Shown here: piece by piece, positions 26,186 through 34,554 of the stretch
Numbering within the stretch: position 1 is the first letter of the stretch
Layout: every line of letters starts with the position of its first letter
Origin: Nonomuraea coxensis DSM 45129
Lineage (GTDB): Bacteria > Actinomycetota > Actinomycetes > Streptosporangiales > Streptosporangiaceae
DNA: 64,000 nt
Direction of reading: 5' to 3'
Assembly: GCF_019397265.1 (NCBI RefSeq)
Contig: NZ_CP068985.1
Span: forward strand, 7,289,001-7,353,000
Program-made: the position numbers and the translations under genes
Notes under the pieces: model-generated
The model's database searches: none
What the model was told of the DNA's origin: nothing
What the model saw: only the letters and a program-made list of their open reading frames with translations

Positions 26186-26602
26186 GTGGAACGGATCATC
26201 GGCGTCGGCGTCGTGCTCACCGCGCCCGGCGGGCGCGTCCTGCTGGGCGAGCGGGTCAAAGCGGGCGAGCCGCCGTCGTGGTGCCTGCCGGGCGGGGCGG
26301 TGGAGCCCGGCGAGGGGTTCGAGGCGGCCGCCGCGCGCGAGCTGCGCGAGGAGACCGGGCTGTCCGACACGGGGCCGCCCCGGGTCACCGCCGTGGTGCT
26401 CGACCATCCCGGCGAGGGAGTGGTGCGGGTGACCGCCGCGGTGACCATGGAGCTGCGGTCGGGCGAACCCGTGGTCACCGAGCCGCACGTGTTCCGGTCG
26501 TGGCGCTGGTTCGCCGCCGGCGACCTGCCGTCACCGCTGTTCCCGGCGACGGCGCGGGTGCTCGGCGGTCACGGCGGAGGCCACTACCGCGTCACCGGCT
26601 GA
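26186..26602 (+). CDS. NUDIX hydrolase
   Basis: A 138-residue NUDIX domain beginning at GTG. The Nudix box is complete: PGGAVEPGEGFEAAAARELREETGL. The nucleotide-facing strands (VVLTAPGGRVLLGERV) resemble the MutT/NUDT15-like group that hydrolyses nucleoside diphosphate derivatives. It follows the MBL remnant by 19 bp; GC-rich hexamer repeats start directly after its stop codon. The substrate cannot be decided from sequence. Confidence 0.88.
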   Translation: MERIIGVGVVLTAPGGRVLLGERVKAGEPPSWCLPGGAVEPGEGFEAAAARELREETGLSDTGPPRVTAVVLDHPGEGVVRVTAAVTMELRSGEPVVTEPHVFRSWRWFAAGDLPSPLFPATARVLGGHGGGHYRVTG

Positions 26603-26621
26603 ACCCCGGCGCCCCCGGTCC

Positions 26622-26776
26622 AGGCCGGGCAGGGCCGGGGCCGGGGCCGGGGCCGGGGCCGGGGCCGGGGCCGGGCAGGGCTGGGGCCGGGGCCGGGGCC
26701 GGGGCCGGGGCCGGGCAGGGCTGGGGCCGGGGCCGGGCAGGGCCGGGGCCGGGTGACGCGCCGGGGCCGGGCCGGG
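26622..26776. repeat. GGGGCC hexanucleotide repeat tract
   Basis: About 155 bp made of GGGGCC units, broken into blocks of two to six copies by GGGCAGGGCT or GGGCAGGGCC. It fills the space between two convergent genes (NUDIX and aminotransferase stops). The G-rich strand is the plus strand and could form G-quadruplexes; the units are also partly self-complementary. No protein is encoded. Confidence 0.85.
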
Positions 26777-27991
26777 TCAGCCGAAGTGGGCGCGGGTCTC
26801 GGCGAAGGCCAGGTCGGTGCCTTCGAGCGCCTTGGCGACGTCCTCCTCGGTGTGGGCCGCCGACATGAACCAGTTGTGCCACGGGTGCAGGTAGACGCCG
26901 TGGCGCAGGCAGGCGTCGCTCCAGTGCATGGCCACGGACAGGTCGGCGTCGCCGTCGAAGCTGAGCCACGGGATCGTCACGGGACCGGTCTGGTTGACGA
27001 CGAAGCCGTGCGCCTTCGCCTGGGCGTACAGGCCCTCGCGGAGCTGGGCGCCCGCGCGTTCCATGGCGGCGATGGCGTCGGTGTCGCGCAGGGTCTCGAT
27101 GGTGGCCTTGGCCGCCGCCATCGCGACCGCCGAGAACCAGAACGAGCCGGTCGAGTACAACGTCTGGGCCGCGCCGCGCAGCGCGTCGGTGCCGGTGACG
27201 GCGGCGATCGGGTAGCCGTTGGCCATCGCCTTGGACCAGGCCGTGAGGTCGGGGCGCACCCCGTACGGCTCCCAGGAGCCCCGCAGGTCGATCCGGAAGC
27301 CGGCGCGCACGTCGTCGATCACCAGCGCGGCGCCGATCCGGTCGGCGAGGGCGCGGGCGCCGCGCGCGAAGGCCGGCTCGACCAGCTCCTGGTCCTCGAA
27401 CGAGTCGTGCTTGAACGGCGTCACGATGATCGCCGCCACGTCCCCCTCGACGGTGGCCGCGGCGGCCTCCAGCGACTCCAGCGAGTTGTACGCGAACTCC
27501 ACCAGGTCGGCCCGCTCGTTCGGCGTGGTGCCCGCCGTGGAGGGCGTGCACCAGGGGTCGGCCCCGTGGTAGGCGCCGTGCGCCATCAGCACCTTGGTCC
27601 GGCCGGTGGCGGCCCGCGCGACCATGAGGGCCTGGGTGGTGGCGTCGGTGCCGTTCTTGGAGAACATCGCCCAGTCGGCGCTCGGGATCAGGTCCACGAG
27701 CAGCTCGGCCAGCTCCACCATGATCGGGCCGGGGCCGTTGAGGCAGTCGCCGAGCGCGGCCTGGCGGGCGGCGGCCTCCTCCACGCGCGGATGCCGGTGG
27801 CCGAGCACGACCGGGCCCCAGCTGCACATGAAGTCGATGTACTCGCGCCCGTTCACGTCCCACTGGCGGCAGCCCTCGCCGCGTTCGAAGAACTGGGGGA
27901 AGCCGGGGGCGAACAGGGCCGCGTTGAGGTGGCCGTACATGCCGCCGGGGACGACTTTGGCGGCCCGTGCGCGGAGGTCGGCGTCGTTCAT
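26777..27991 (-). CDS. Class III aminotransferase, glutamate-1-semialdehyde aminomutase-like
   Basis: A 404-residue PLP enzyme. Visible are GRYIDF-type GREYIDFMCSWGPVVLGH, the cofactor aspartate in LVIDDVRAGFR, and the lysine in TAWSKAMANGYPIAAVTG; GGMYGHLN at the start is unusual compared with HemL. Because no haem genes are near and it overlaps a PfkB kinase gene (ATGA), it is more likely a catabolic or biosynthetic transaminase for an amino-sugar or amino-alcohol. It belongs with the PfkB kinase and, divergently, a TetR regulator and a class II aldolase. Confidence 0.82.
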   Translation of the reverse strand: MNDADLRARAAKVVPGGMYGHLNAALFAPGFPQFFERGEGCRQWDVNGREYIDFMCSWGPVVLGHRHPRVEEAAARQAALGDCLNGPGPIMVELAELLVDLIPSADWAMFSKNGTDATTQALMVARAATGRTKVLMAHGAYHGADPWCTPSTAGTTPNERADLVEFAYNSLESLEAAAATVEGDVAAIIVTPFKHDSFEDQELVEPAFARGARALADRIGAALVIDDVRAGFRIDLRGSWEPYGVRPDLTAWSKAMANGYPIAAVTGTDALRGAAQTLYSTGSFWFSAVAMAAAKATIETLRDTDAIAAMERAGAQLREGLYAQAKAHGFVVNQTGPVTIPWLSFDGDADLSVAMHWSDACLRHGVYLHPWHNWFMSAAHTEEDVAKALEGTDLAFAETRAHFG

Positions 27992-28905
27992 GCGAGCATC
28001 CTCAGGGTCGAGTCGAGATCGGTGAGGCCGGCGTCGGAGCCGAGCCCGGTGGCGACGCGGGCGGCGGCGGCCGTGCCCCAGCGGGCGGCGGCGAGGACGT
28101 CCTCGCCGTGGAGCAGGCCGGTCAGGAAACCGGCGCAGTAGGCGTCGCCGCACCCGGTGGTGTCGACGACGTCGGTCTTGAGCGCCGGCACCCGTTCGGC
28201 CGCGTCGCCGGTGACGACGAGGCTGCCCTCCTCGCCGAGGGTGACGAGCACGCCGCGCGGGCCGTCGGCGAGCAGCGCGCGGGCCGCCTCCTCGGCGTCC
28301 GCGGCCCCGGTCATGAGCCGGGCCTGGGACTCGTTGGGCAGGACGTAGTCCACGTGCGGGAGGAAGGCCCGCGCCATCCCGAGCAGGTCGGGCATCTCCG
28401 ACAGCAGGTCCATCGTGACGACCGCGCCGCCGGCGCGGATCTCGTCCAGGAGGGCGAAGAAGCCCGGGTCGCCGAGCCCGAACGTGACGTCCATGCCGCC
28501 GAGGTGGACGCCCCGGGCGCGGCGCAGCACGCCGGCGTCGAGGTCGGCGGGGACGACGGAGAGGTTCGCGCCGGGCACGTGGAAGCTGGGCCGCCCGCCG
28601 TCCGGCCTGATCGGCAGGATCGAGGCGGCGGTCGCCTCCCCCGTCCTGCGCCGCAGGCAGGAGGTGTCGACGCCGTGCTTGGCGAGCACCATGAGGAGGA
28701 AGTCGGCGAGCTCGTCGTCGCCGACCGCGCCCATGGTGATCACGTCGTTGCCCAGTTTGACCAGATCCACGGCGGTGCCGGCGGCCGCGCCGGCGGCGGT
28801 CAGGCGGATCTGGTCGACCAGCACGGTGTCCTGGCCCTCGGGGATGTGCTCGACGGGCCTGGCGAGAATGTCGACGATGTGGACGCCGACGGTGACGACG
28901 GTCAT
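27988..28905 (-). CDS. PfkB-family sugar/nucleoside kinase
   Basis: A 305-residue ribokinase-like kinase. The anion hole and catalytic Asp lie in DTTGCGDAYCAGFLTGLL; the substrate-lid region has GGNx-like LTAAGAAAGTAVDLVKLG, where the usual Gly-Gly-Asn reads Ala-Gly-Ala, so the substrate may differ from ribose. The N-terminus MTVVTVGVHIVDILARP is also typical of the family. It heads the two-gene minus-strand operon; an inverted repeat lies just before its ATG, shared with the divergent TetR gene. Confidence 0.85.
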   Translation of the reverse strand: MTVVTVGVHIVDILARPVEHIPEGQDTVLVDQIRLTAAGAAAGTAVDLVKLGNDVITMGAVGDDELADFLLMVLAKHGVDTSCLRRRTGEATAASILPIRPDGGRPSFHVPGANLSVVPADLDAGVLRRARGVHLGGMDVTFGLGDPGFFALLDEIRAGGAVVTMDLLSEMPDLLGMARAFLPHVDYVLPNESQARLMTGAADAEEAARALLADGPRGVLVTLGEEGSLVVTGDAAERVPALKTDVVDTTGCGDAYCAGFLTGLLHGEDVLAAARWGTAAAARVATGLGSDAGLTDLDSTLRMLA

Positions 28906-28906
28906 A

Positions 28907-28918
28907 GTCTAAATAGAC
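28907..28918. promoter_or_regulatory. Candidate TetR operator between kinase and regulator
   Basis: GTCTA-AA-TAGAC lies one base before the PfkB start codon within the 46-bp divergent space to the TetR gene; a second partly symmetrical stretch, GACGTC...AACGTC, follows at 28920-28938. This is where an autoregulated TetR protein would bind. Confidence 0.5.
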
Positions 28919-28951
28919 AGACGTCCGAATAAAACGTCAAGGGGAGGTTCG

Positions 28952-29545
28952 ATGCCGAAGATCGTCGATCACGACGAGCGCAGGCGAGAGGTGCTGTCGG
29001 CGGCCCGCCGGGTGATCGTCAGGGACGGCATCGACGCCGCGACCACCCGAGCCATCGCCAAGGAGGCCGGCTACTCCAACGGCGTGCTCGCCCACTACTT
29101 CGCCGACAAGGACGAGATCCTGCTGTCGGCGCTGCGCCAGTCGCACCAGCGCATCCGCGAGCGGCTGACCGGCAAGGTGGAGGGCGCGAGCGGCCTCGCC
29201 GCGCTGCGCGAGCTGCTGCTGGACAACCTGCCGCTGGACGCCGAGCGCACCCAGGAGTCGCGGCTGGAGGTCAGCTTCTGGAGCCGCAGCCTCGCCTCCG
29301 AGCGGCTGGCCGGGGTGCAGCGGGCGGAGGCGGGCGAGCTGCGCGCCGCCGTCCGCGAGCTGCTGGGCCAGGCGCGGGCGGCCGGCGAGCTGCGCGGCGA
29401 CCATCCCGACGACGGCCTCGACGACCTGGCCGAGCACCTGCTCGCCCTCGTGGACGGGCTCAGCCTGCACCTGCTGCTCTACCCGGACCGGCTGACCCGG
29501 GTGGACGTCGAACGGCTGATGCTGCGCGCGCTCGACCGCCTGTGA
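28952..29545 (+). CDS. TetR/AcrR-family transcriptional regulator
   Basis: A 197-residue regulator: helix-turn-helix at residues 10-55 (GIDAATTRAIAKEAGYSNGVLAHYFADKDE) and a BetI-type C-terminal ligand domain. The ATG follows AAGGGGAGG. It is divergent from the PfkB/aminotransferase operon, and its stop codon touches the aldolase reading frame, so it probably represses both sides and responds to a sugar- or amine-derived intermediate. Confidence 0.9.
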   Translation: MPKIVDHDERRREVLSAARRVIVRDGIDAATTRAIAKEAGYSNGVLAHYFADKDEILLSALRQSHQRIRERLTGKVEGASGLAALRELLLDNLPLDAERTQESRLEVSFWSRSLASERLAGVQRAEAGELRAAVRELLGQARAAGELRGDHPDDGLDDLAEHLLALVDGLSLHLLLYPDRLTRVDVERLMLRALDRL

Positions 29546-29592
29546 CCGCCCGTCATTGCTCGTATTCGGACGACCGACTAGATTGCGCCCTC

Positions 29593-30228
29593 ATGGACCC
29601 TCGCGAACAGCTCTGCGCGTACGGCCGCCGCGCCGTCGAGCTCGGCCTGGTCATCGGCACGTCCGGCAACCTCAGCGTGCGCGACGGCGACCTCGTCGCG
29701 GTCACCCCGTCCGGCGTGGCGCTCGACCGGCTCACGCCCGAGATGTGCCCGCTGGTCGACGTCGAGGGCTACCTGGTGGAGGGCGAGCTGCAGCCCTCCA
29801 GCGAGACGCCCATGCACCTGGCGATCTACGCGAGCACGGAGGCGCGGGCCGTGGTCCACACGCACTCGGTGTTCGGCACGGTCGTGGCCACGACGATGAC
29901 CGAGCTGCCGCCGGTGCACTACAACGCGCTGCTGCTCGGCGGCGTGGTCAAGGTCGCCCCTTACGCCACGTACGGCACCGGCGAGCTGGCCGCCAACGTG
30001 CGGGAGGCGCTGGCGGGCAAGCAGGCCGCGCTGCTCGCCAACCACGGCGGGGTGACCATCGGGCCCGGCCTGGAGCAGGCGTTCGAGGCCACCCGGCTGC
30101 TGGAGTGGCTGTGCGAGGTCTACGTCAGGGGGCTGGGCGTCGGACGGCCGGCCGTCCTCACGGACGAGCAGCTGGCCGCCGTGGTCGAACGGGCGCTCAA
30201 CCCCCCGTCGTTCCCCCGGCGCGGCTGA
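29593..30228 (+). CDS. Class II aldolase/adducin family protein
   Basis: A 211-residue fuculose-phosphate-aldolase-type domain. The metal ligands are visible: Glu in PSSETPMHLAIY, two His in AVVHTHSVFG and a third in ANHGGVTIG; GTSGNLSVR binds the phosphate. The ATG chosen gives the family N-terminus; an in-frame GTG at 29542 overlapping the TetR stop would add 17 residues. With a PfkB kinase nearby, kinase then aldolase is a standard sugar-breakdown order. The last 32 bp overlap the DUF885 gene. Confidence 0.87.
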   Translation: MDPREQLCAYGRRAVELGLVIGTSGNLSVRDGDLVAVTPSGVALDRLTPEMCPLVDVEGYLVEGELQPSSETPMHLAIYASTEARAVVHTHSVFGTVVATTMTELPPVHYNALLLGGVVKVAPYATYGTGELAANVREALAGKQAALLANHGGVTIGPGLEQAFEATRLLEWLCEVYVRGLGVGRPAVLTDEQLAAVVERALNPPSFPRRG

Positions 30229-31798
30229 CGGCCAGCGCCGCCTTCTCGGCCAGCCCCAGCGGCAGGCCGCCGGAGCCGGCGATGCGGTCGTGGAACTCCT
30301 TGAGCGAGCCCTGGAACGACTGCCGGATCCGGTCGATCTCGATGGCCCCCGTCAGGTACGAGGGCGCCTGGGTGGGCCAGGCGCAGTAGCGGCTGACCTC
30401 CCCCTGGGCGGTGCCCGGCGACAGCGACGCCTTCGTGGCCATGAACGTCTCGGCCTCCTCGACCGACATGTCCTCGCAGTGCAGCGCGGTGTCGACGACG
30501 ATCCGGGCGGCGCGGAAGATCCGGCAGTCCAGGTGGGCCAGCTCGGTGGCGGGGGTGTCGAAGTAGCCCTGCTCGTGCAGGAGCTTCTCGACGTACAGGG
30601 CCCAGCCCTCGCTGAAGTAGGGGGTGCGGAAGACCTTCCTGACCGTGCGCGGGTTGCCCGCCATGTACGACAGGTGCCAGTGGTGGCCGGGGTACGCCTC
30701 GTGGACGGCGATCGAGGGCATCTGGGCCCGCGAGTTGGTCCGCAGCCGCTGGCGCACCTGCTCCTCGGTGAAGTCGTCCGGCGTGTACGGCACGAAGAAC
30801 ACGCCGGTGCGCGAGCCGGCCAGCGGCGGCGGCGACAGGTAGTGGGCGACGGCGAGGACGGGCCGGGTGTACTCGGCGGACGGCAGCACCTGGCACTCCT
30901 CGCCGTCGGCGAAGGTGACCAGGTCGCGCTCGGCGACGAAGGCGCGGGCGCGCAGGGTCTCGGCCTCGTACTCGGCCCGCATGTCGGCGAGGGTGGGCGG
31001 ATGGTCGTCCATCAGGGACTCCATGGCCGCCCGCCAGTCCTCGCCGCCGCTCACCCGGACGGCGACCTCGCGCATCCTGGCGTCCAGCTCGGCCCAGGCG
31101 GCCTTACCCTTCTCGTGCAGTTCGGCGGCGCCGTAGCCGAGGAGCTCGCGCTCGCGCAGCAGGGTGGAGTAGAGCTTCTCCCCCATGCGCCAGGTGCCGC
31201 CGCACGTGAAGCCCTCCAGGAAGGTCACGAGCTCGTCGAAGGCGCGGGCGGCGGGCTCGGCTGCCTCGGCCAGCTTCGCGCGCAGCCCTTCGTCCCCGAC
31301 CATGCCGGGGATGGTGCGGGTGAGGAAGTTGCGGCCGGTGCGGGCCTGGCCGAGACCGCGCTGGACGAGCAGCGGCGCGGCGAGGCCGGGGTCGAGGTTG
31401 GCGCGGCAGGCGGCGAGCACGCCGGGCACCTCGGCCAGCCGGGCGATGGCGGCGGCGACCAGCTCGGGCTCGGGCTGGAGCCGCCGCTGGAACGGGGTGT
31501 ACATCGCGCCGAAGACCGGCGAGAGGTAGACGGCCGGGTCGCGGCGCCACTCGGGCCAGGACGACGCGATCGCGATCGAGCCTCTGAGCTGGGAGAGGAC
31601 GAGATCCCTGTCGATCTCGTCGTCGAGGGAGGCGGTGGGGAGGGCCTGCAGCCGCTCGGCCCAGCGGGCCTCCTCGCGCTCGCGGGCGGCCCAGCCGGCG
31701 GCCGTGAAGTCGCCCAGGGTGTGATCGTAGCCCTCGGCTCCCAGCAGGCTGGCGAGCACAGGACGGTCGGAAAAGTACCACTTGAGAAACTCGTCCAC
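30197..31798 (-). CDS. DUF885 family putative zinc peptidase
   Basis: A 533-residue protein with the gluzincin-like signature HEAYPGHHWH (HExxxH-type) and SEGWALYVE about 50 residues later, which supplies the third ligand. DUF885 members are predicted metallopeptidases related to M32; none is well defined in actinobacteria. GTG start with AAGGTG eight bases upstream. No signal peptide, so cytoplasmic. Divergent from the DUF4032 gene with 22 bp between the starts. Confidence 0.85.
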   Translation of the reverse strand: MDEFLKWYFSDRPVLASLLGAEGYDHTLGDFTAAGWAAREREEARWAERLQALPTASLDDEIDRDLVLSQLRGSIAIASSWPEWRRDPAVYLSPVFGAMYTPFQRRLQPEPELVAAAIARLAEVPGVLAACRANLDPGLAAPLLVQRGLGQARTGRNFLTRTIPGMVGDEGLRAKLAEAAEPAARAFDELVTFLEGFTCGGTWRMGEKLYSTLLRERELLGYGAAELHEKGKAAWAELDARMREVAVRVSGGEDWRAAMESLMDDHPPTLADMRAEYEAETLRARAFVAERDLVTFADGEECQVLPSAEYTRPVLAVAHYLSPPPLAGSRTGVFFVPYTPDDFTEEQVRQRLRTNSRAQMPSIAVHEAYPGHHWHLSYMAGNPRTVRKVFRTPYFSEGWALYVEKLLHEQGYFDTPATELAHLDCRIFRAARIVVDTALHCEDMSVEEAETFMATKASLSPGTAQGEVSRYCAWPTQAPSYLTGAIEIDRIRQSFQGSLKEFHDRIAGSGGLPLGLAEKAALAVSRAGGTTGG

Positions 31799-31808
31799 CG
31801 GTGCACCT

Positions 31809-31814
31809 TATCCT
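31809..31814 (+). promoter_or_regulatory. -10 element of a leaderless transcript (DUF4032)
   Basis: TATCCT ends seven bases before the ATG of the DUF4032 gene, the spacing of a transcription start on the A of the start codon. No ribosome-binding site precedes this ATG, in keeping with a leaderless mRNA, frequent in actinobacteria. Confidence 0.5.
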
Positions 31815-31820
31815 GATCGA

Positions 31821-33035
31821 ATGCCCCTCCAGATCACTGGCGCGCTCGGCGAACCCGACCTGCTCCGCCTCCCGTGGGACGTCCCCCTGGAAGACTGGCC
31901 GCAGCACCATCTGGTGGATCTGCCGCGCGGCATCTCCCGGCACATCGTGCGCTTCGCCCGGCTCTCCGGCAAGGTGTACGCGATCAAGGAGATCAGCGAG
32001 CGCTACGCCAGGCGGGAATACCAGCTCCTATGGGGCCTGGCCAGGCTCGACGCGCCGTCGGTCGAGCCGGTCGCGTACGTCACCGGCCGGGACGACGGCC
32101 TGGACGCCGCGCTGATCACCCGGCACCTGCAGTTCTCGCTCCCCTACCGGGCCGTCATGTCGGGCACCCTGCGCCCCGACACGCTCACCCGCCTGCTGGA
32201 CGCCCTGGCCGTGCTGCTGGTGCGGCTGCACCTCAACGGCTTCTACTGGGGCGACTGCTCACTGTCCAACACGCTCTTCCGCCGGGACGCGGGCGCGTTC
32301 GCGGCCTACCTGGTGGACGCCGAGACCGGCGAGCTGCACCCGATGATCAGCGAGGGCCAGCGGCTGACCGACATCGACATGGCCCACACGAACATCTTCG
32401 GCGAGATGCTGGACCTGGAGGCCGGCGGGCTGCTGCACCCGTCGATCGACCCCATGGAGACCGCCGAGGACATCGTGGCCCGCTACCACCGCCTCTGGGC
32501 CGAGCTCAACGAGAGCGAGATCATCGAGGAGCTGGACTGGCACCGCGTGGAGCAGCGCGTCCGGCGGCTCAACCTGCTCGGCTTCGACGTGGCCGAGATG
32601 ATGGTGCGGCGCAAGGTCGGCACCGGCCGGCTCATCGTCCGGCCCAAGGTCGTGGACGCCGGGCACCACCAGCGGCGGCTGCTCAGGCTGACCGGCCTCG
32701 ACGTCGAGGAGAACCAGGCCAGGCGGCTGCTCAACGACCTCGACGGTTTCCGGATGGCGAAGGGCCTGCGGCACGAGGACGAGGCCATCGTGGCGCACCG
32801 GTGGCTGGCCGAGGTGTTCAACCCGACGGTGGACGCGATCCCGGCCGGGCTGCGCGGCAAGCTGGAGGCCGCGCAGATCTTCCACGAGATCCTCGACCAC
32901 CGCTGGTTTCTGTCCGAGCAGGCGGGCGCCGACGTCGGGCTCGCCACGGCCGTGAAGTCGTACGTGGACAACGTGCTCGTGCACAAGCCCGACGAGAAGG
33001 CGCTGCTCCCGGACGAACCGACCGGTGATCAGTAG
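31821..33035 (+). CDS. DUF4032 kinase-like protein
   Basis: A 404-residue actinobacterial protein. The N-terminal half resembles a lipopolysaccharide-kinase-like fold: VRFARLSGKVYAIKEISERYARREYQLL supplies the lysine and RLHLNGFYWGDCSLSNTLF a catalytic-loop analogue (GDCSLSN for HGDLxxxN), then YLVDAETGELHP for the metal Asp. DUF4032 follows in the C-terminal half. The role is unknown; the conserved loops suggest phosphotransfer. Its end overlaps the NAD(P)H-binding gene convergently by 7 bp. Confidence 0.82.
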   Translation: MPLQITGALGEPDLLRLPWDVPLEDWPQHHLVDLPRGISRHIVRFARLSGKVYAIKEISERYARREYQLLWGLARLDAPSVEPVAYVTGRDDGLDAALITRHLQFSLPYRAVMSGTLRPDTLTRLLDALAVLLVRLHLNGFYWGDCSLSNTLFRRDAGAFAAYLVDAETGELHPMISEGQRLTDIDMAHTNIFGEMLDLEAGGLLHPSIDPMETAEDIVARYHRLWAELNESEIIEELDWHRVEQRVRRLNLLGFDVAEMMVRRKVGTGRLIVRPKVVDAGHHQRRLLRLTGLDVEENQARRLLNDLDGFRMAKGLRHEDEAIVAHRWLAEVFNPTVDAIPAGLRGKLEAAQIFHEILDHRWFLSEQAGADVGLATAVKSYVDNVLVHKPDEKALLPDEPTGDQ

Positions 33036-33634
33036 GCCACCGTGATGCGGGTGCGCGGGTGGGCGCCGCGTTCCAGCTCGTCGGCGACGGCGACCGCGTA
33101 GTCCTCGGCCGTGATGAAGCTGCGGCCGTCGGGGTCGGCGAGCAGGTCGTCGCGCCCGATGCGGTAGACGCCGGTGCGCTCGCCCGGCGCGATCTCGGCG
33201 GCCGGCGAGATGTAGGTCCAGTCGAGGTCGCCGGCCTGCCGGAAGAGGCCGAGGGCCAGCCGCCCGGCCAGCGCCTCCTTCTTGTAGACCTCGGGGAAGC
33301 CGGGCGTGTCGACCAGGTCGTCGCCCGAGGGCGTCTTGAGGCTGCCCGCGCCGCCGACGGCGATCAGCCGCCGGGTGCCGGCCTCGCGGGCGCCGTCGAT
33401 GGCCGCGCGGTTGGCCTCCACGAACGGGCCCTCGGGGTCGCTGCCGTCGCGCGGCGGCGAGATGGCGAGCACGATCGCGTCGTGCCCCTTGGCGAGGGTG
33501 GCGGTGTCGCGGGCGTCGCCCTTGACCGGGCCGCCCGAGCGGCTCACGCCGGTGACCTCGTGACCGCGGCGGGTCAGCTCCGCGACGATGCGCTGCCCGA
33601 TCATGCCGGTCGAGCCGATGACAAGGATCTTCAT
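33029..33634 (-). CDS. NAD(P)H-binding SDR-like oxidoreductase
   Basis: A 201-residue atypical SDR beginning with the dinucleotide motif ILVIGSTGMIGQRI. It lacks a YxxxK pair, as do NmrA/YwnB-like family members that act as redox sensors or flavin/quinone reductases. The divergent HxlR regulator and an inverted repeat over the promoter form the widespread HxlR-SDR pair, which responds to quinone or aldehyde stress. Confidence 0.87.
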   Translation of the reverse strand: MKILVIGSTGMIGQRIVAELTRRGHEVTGVSRSGGPVKGDARDTATLAKGHDAIVLAISPPRDGSDPEGPFVEANRAAIDGAREAGTRRLIAVGGAGSLKTPSGDDLVDTPGFPEVYKKEALAGRLALGLFRQAGDLDWTYISPAAEIAPGERTGVYRIGRDDLLADPDGRSFITAEDYAVAVADELERGAHPRTRITVAY

Positions 33635-33642
33635 GGGGTCAA

Positions 33643-33661
33643 CAGTATCCGTTGGATACTG
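33643..33661. promoter_or_regulatory. Candidate HxlR operator
   Basis: Perfect inverted repeat CAGTATCC-GTT-GGATACTG in the 54-bp divergent space between the NAD(P)H-binding gene and hxlR, nine bases before the oxidoreductase start. A further GGATAC half-site overlaps the second codon of hxlR. This fits an autoregulatory HxlR site. Confidence 0.65.
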
Positions 33662-33688
33662 GTTACTTCATCGTGCTATAAGTACCTT

Positions 33689-34039
33689 GTGGATACCGGT
33701 GATGTATTCGACCCACAATGCCCGACCCGTGTGGTTCTGGATCGTATTGGCGATAAATGGTCCATGCTGGTGCTGCTCAGCCTCCGCGACGGGCCGATGC
33801 GCTTCACCCAGTTACGCACCCGGATCGGCGGCGTCACGCCGAAGGTGCTCACCCAGACCCTGCGTGCCATGGAGCAGGACGGGCTGCTGACGCGGGAGGT
33901 GTTCGCCGAGGTGCCGCCGCGGGTGGAGTACACGCTGACCGACCTCGGGCTCTCGCTGCACGGGCCGCTGTCGGTGGTGGCCGAATGGGCCGAGAGGAAC
34001 GTCGCGGAGATCCTGCGGTGCCGCGAGAAATTCTCGTGA
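33689..34039 (+). CDS. HxlR-family transcriptional regulator
   Basis: A 116-residue winged-helix protein: CPTRVVLDRIGDKWSMLVLLSL, then GPMRFTQLRTRIGGVTPKVLTQTLRAME and the wing VPPRVEYTLTDLG. The single N-terminal Cys (residue 11) is in the position used for redox or aldehyde sensing in this family. GTG start, with an AT-rich TATAAG element close upstream and no ribosome site, so probably leaderless. Confidence 0.9.
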   Translation: MDTGDVFDPQCPTRVVLDRIGDKWSMLVLLSLRDGPMRFTQLRTRIGGVTPKVLTQTLRAMEQDGLLTREVFAEVPPRVEYTLTDLGLSLHGPLSVVAEWAERNVAEILRCREKFS

Positions 34040-34176
34040 ATCAAACAATTATCTGCATCGGTGTTGTTTTTCTCCGCCATCGCCGTACAAAACATTAACT
34101 CCAGCGACTGATCACGCTTCGCGGCGGTTCCGTACCTCTACGCTGTCTCCGTCCCACCGATGGCGAGGGAGGTCAC

Positions 34177-34551
34177 GTGCTCGGAATCGACACCTGCCTG
34201 GCGGAGGTCATGGCCATACCAGGCGCGCTGGACGCCATGCTGGTCGACCACACCAGTGGCATGGCCGTGGCCTTCAGCCAGGACTCCGGCGTCGAGGCCG
34301 ACCGCTCCGCCGCCGCGCTCACCGAGGCGCTGCGCGCCACCTCCGACGGGCTCGCGCGCACCTGCCCGGGCGACGTCGTCCGCATCGACGACATGCTGGT
34401 CACCACGGACAAGGGCCACCATCTGCTCCGGCTGATGGAGACCGTCTTCGAGGGGCCGCTCGTCATCTACGTACGCCTCGACCTGGAGCGAGCCAACCTC
34501 GCCCTGGCCCGGCACCGTCTCCAGTCCATCGCCGGCCGTCTGACGACGTGA
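34177..34551 (+). CDS. Roadblock/LC7-like protein (first of cluster)
   Basis: A 124-residue alpha/beta protein read as a Roadblock/LC7 fold: LAEVMAIPGALDAMLVDHTSGMAVAF opens it and the last strand and helix read VIYVRLDLERANLALARHRLQSIAGRL. It closely parallels the fourth gene of the cluster (GAVGAAVVDYGSGMALG ... LALDRARANLAMSRHQLRGIEEKL). GTG start with GAGGGAGG before it. Roadblock proteins bind small Ras-like GTPases and regulate polarity; no GTPase is encoded here. Confidence 0.75.
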   Translation: MLGIDTCLAEVMAIPGALDAMLVDHTSGMAVAFSQDSGVEADRSAAALTEALRATSDGLARTCPGDVVRIDDMLVTTDKGHHLLRLMETVFEGPLVIYVRLDLERANLALARHRLQSIAGRLTT

Positions 34552-34554
34552 GCC

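Noticed and set aside
26622..26776. Open frames through the GGGGCC tract coding for Gly-Pro or Gly-Ala repeats
   Set aside because: Any frame of this hexamer stays open; no starts or conserved sequence, and both flanking genes stop before it.
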